Assembly: GCA_002431545.1 (NCBI GenBank) | Contig: DJFY01000058.1 | Span: 1-6,582 of the forward strand | Direction: 5' to 3' | DNA from: Cellvibrionales bacterium UBA5860 | GTDB lineage: Bacteria > Pseudomonadota > Gammaproteobacteria > Pseudomonadales > Porticoccaceae | DNA: 6,582 nucleotides | Shown here: piece after piece, positions 5,445 to 6,582 of the stretch | Layout: each line of letters opens with the position of its first letter | Numbering within the stretch: position 1 is the first letter of the stretch | Notes under the pieces: generated by a model | Seen by the model: the letters and a program-made list of their open reading frames with translations, nothing else | Told to the model about the DNA's origin: nothing | Database searches by the model: none | Position numbers and translations under genes: made by a program

Positions 5445-6160
5445 GAATTCCGCTGTGCCTGGAGAATGATTTCCGCCAGCTCGAGATCCTCGGCACTGGT
5501 GATCTTCAGGTTGTCGTTACTGCCGGCCACTACGGCGGGTGCGTAGCCCATGTACTCAATGGCCGCCGCTTCGTCGGTGGCATCTACGCCAGCATTCCGG
5601 CAAGTTTGCAGCGCCGTGCGCAACAAGCCATAACGAAACATCTGCGGTGTTTGGGCGAGCCACAAATTGTCCCGGGGCAAGGTTTGGCGGACCTCGCCAG
5701 CGGCACGCATCCCGGCTTCGCCGACGACGGCCGGATCGATCTGCTTTAACGTCGCGGTTAGCGGCGAAGCCAGAATACCGCCCACTGGGTGATCATTAAG
5801 AATATCGACAAGATGCTCGAGGTCGCCCGCGCGCACACAGGGCCGGGCGGCGTCGTGCACCAGTGCCCAGTCGTCTTCGCCCGCTTCGCCCTCGAGCGCC
5901 TCAAGCGCGCTCAAGACGGAATCCATACGCCGAACACCGCCTGTCACCCTGCGTACTCGAGGGCCTGAAAACCCCTCCAACTCGCGCCAGCGTTCGTCCC
6001 CCTCTCGCAACGCCACAAGCACCGTCCCCGACAACACCATCAGACGCTCGAGGCTGAGTTCGATGACCGTTCTGCCTGCCAACGCACAGTATTGCTTGGG
6101 CGTGTCGGAACCGAACCTGAGGCCCCGACCGGCAGCCGGCACGATAATCCAGTACTTCAA
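5441..6160 (-). CDS. ispD: 2-C-methyl-D-erythritol 4-phosphate cytidylyltransferase (TTG start)
   Basis: Third enzyme of the MEP pathway: it joins CTP and methylerythritol 4-phosphate to give CDP-methylerythritol plus pyrophosphate. The 239-residue product has the nucleotide-binding motif VPAAGRGLRF (7-16), with R15 matching E. coli R20, and PKQY (21-24), with K22 matching catalytic K27. VHDAARP (101-107), the TPQMF segment (171-175), the TDEA motif (195-198) and NLKIT (217-221) follow. The start is a TTG at 6160 overlapping the ftsB stop as TTGA. An in-frame TAA at 6169-6167, three codons upstream, excludes extension, and the next candidate (GTG at codon 7) would cut into the conserved motif. 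No SD is visible, so initiation probably depends on ribosomes ending ftsB translation. The N-terminal lead is shorter than in E. coli, by about six residues. Confidence 0.95.
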   Translation of the reverse strand: MKYWIIVPAAGRGLRFGSDTPKQYCALAGRTVIELSLERLMVLSGTVLVALREGDERWRELEGFSGPRVRRVTGGVRRMDSVLSALEALEGEAGEDDWALVHDAARPCVRAGDLEHLVDILNDHPVGGILASPLTATLKQIDPAVVGEAGMRAAGEVRQTLPRDNLWLAQTPQMFRYGLLRTALQTCRNAGVDATDEAAAIEYMGYAPAVVAGSNDNLKITSAEDLELAEIILQAQRNS

Positions 6161-6444
6161 GGGGTATTACGATCCGGGTCGACGAGCCGGTAGAAAGTCT
6201 CGCCCGTGCGCACCATACCAAGATCAGTACGCGCTTTTTCTTCAGTGCCCTGCAGGCCGTCGCGCAAGCCATCCACTTCCGCAGCAAGGCGTTCGTTGCG
6301 GCGGCCCAGTTCCTCGTTTTCCTGTCGCTGTTGCTCGATCTGCTCCTCCAGCGCGGCTTTATGGGTCAGGCTGCCCTCTCCCAGCCATAGCCGGTACTGA
6401 AAAAGGACAAACAGCCCCATCAATACGAGCAGCAGGCTTCGCAT
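6157..6444 (-). CDS. ftsB: Cell division protein FtsB
   Basis: Small bitopic inner-membrane protein of the divisome. It forms the FtsQ-FtsL-FtsB complex that licenses septal peptidoglycan synthesis by FtsW-FtsI. The 95-residue product (E. coli 103) has a very short cytoplasmic tail, one transmembrane helix (about 3-20) ending FQYRLWLGEGS, and a Glu/Gln/Arg-rich periplasmic coiled coil (about 28-70). The conserved C-terminal motif is GETFYRLV (81-88). The start ATG has a good SD, AGGTGA, 7 nt upstream. The gene lies 21 nt after the eno stop, so it may be co-transcribed with eno, and its stop codon overlaps the ispD TTG. The eno-ftsB-ispD order is standard in Gammaproteobacteria. Confidence 0.95.
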   Translation of the reverse strand: MRSLLLVLMGLFVLFQYRLWLGEGSLTHKAALEEQIEQQRQENEELGRRNERLAAEVDGLRDGLQGTEEKARTDLGMVRTGETFYRLVDPDRNTP

Positions 6445-6465
6445 GGTCAGGTCACCTGTGTCGGC

Positions 6466-6582
6466 TCACCCGCGGCGAAACTCAGTCAGGCCGCGATAAG
6501 GCGCAGTGCCGTCGAGTTCAGCTTCGATGCGCAGCAGGCGATTGTACTTGGCAACGCGGTCGGAGCGGCACAGGGAGCCGGT
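6466..6582 (-). CDS. eno: Enolase, C-terminal end (partial)
   Basis: Last 38 codons and TGA stop of enolase, the glycolytic enzyme interconverting 2-phosphoglycerate and phosphoenolpyruvate; it is also an RNA degradosome component in E. coli. The visible residues TGSLCRSDRVAKYNRLLRIE match the enolase C-terminal signature, followed by APYRG and a short tail FRRG. The gene continues beyond the right edge. The window begins just after the conserved active-site lysine of the IKTG motif, so no catalytic residue can be checked. The stop is 21 nt before the ftsB start, with no terminator-like hairpin between them. Confidence 0.95.
   Translation of the reverse strand, partial: TGSLCRSDRVAKYNRLLRIEAELDGTAPYRGLTEFRRG

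Noticed and set aside
1..6582. Mobile element, phage, CRISPR or defence system
   Set aside because: All long frames on the minus strand are conserved core genes in a known order; no transposase, integrase, direct-repeat array or toxin-like gene is visible.

Overview
The window is a stretch of gammaproteobacterial chromosome in which every supported gene lies on the minus strand. Read in the direction of transcription (right to left) the order is eno (3' end only), ftsB, ispD, ispF, truD, pcm, a DUF368 membrane protein gene, nlpD and rpoS. This is the classic eno-ftsB-ispD-ispF-truD-(surE)-pcm-nlpD-rpoS neighbourhood known from Pseudomonas, Escherichia and relatives. The RpoS and Pcm sequences resemble both the enteric and the pseudomonad proteins. 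The GC-rich coding sequence and the DUF368 insertion between pcm and nlpD would fit a Pseudomonadales/Cellvibrionales/Oceanospirillales-type, perhaps marine, bacterium, but genus cannot be read from the sequence.

Layout: 6466-6582 holds the last 38 codons of enolase. ftsB follows after a 21-nt gap with a good Shine-Dalgarno (SD) sequence. ispD starts on a TTG that overlaps the ftsB stop (TTGA), ispF starts on an ATGA overlap with ispD, and truD starts on a GTG 2 nt after the ispF stop, so these four genes are tightly packed and probably translationally coupled. Then comes the only large break in the compact region: 197 bp (3746-3942) where surE usually sits. It has no recognisable surE but holds an extended -10-like motif and a 29-codon ORF ending 1 nt before the pcm GTG. 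pcm overlaps or nearly abuts the DUF368 gene. nlpD follows after 38 nt, and rpoS after a 162-nt leader with a U-loop hairpin and a strong AGGAGG. Positions 1-154, downstream of rpoS, hold no gene that I can support but contain a 10-bp perfect inverted repeat.

Functional theme: ispD and ispF make isoprenoid precursors (MEP pathway), which feed undecaprenyl phosphate synthesis. DUF368 proteins have been reported to recycle that lipid carrier across the membrane. FtsB and NlpD act in septum formation and septal peptidoglycan splitting. Pcm (isoaspartyl repair) and RpoS belong to stationary-phase and stress survival, and TruD modifies tRNA. This is housekeeping core genome. I see no mobile element, CRISPR array, phage gene or new multi-gene system. 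The points worth a second look are the missing surE and its replacement segment, the DUF368 insertion, the degenerate NlpD peptidase centre, an in-register A-AAA-AAA run in nlpD, and structured untranslated regions around rpoS.
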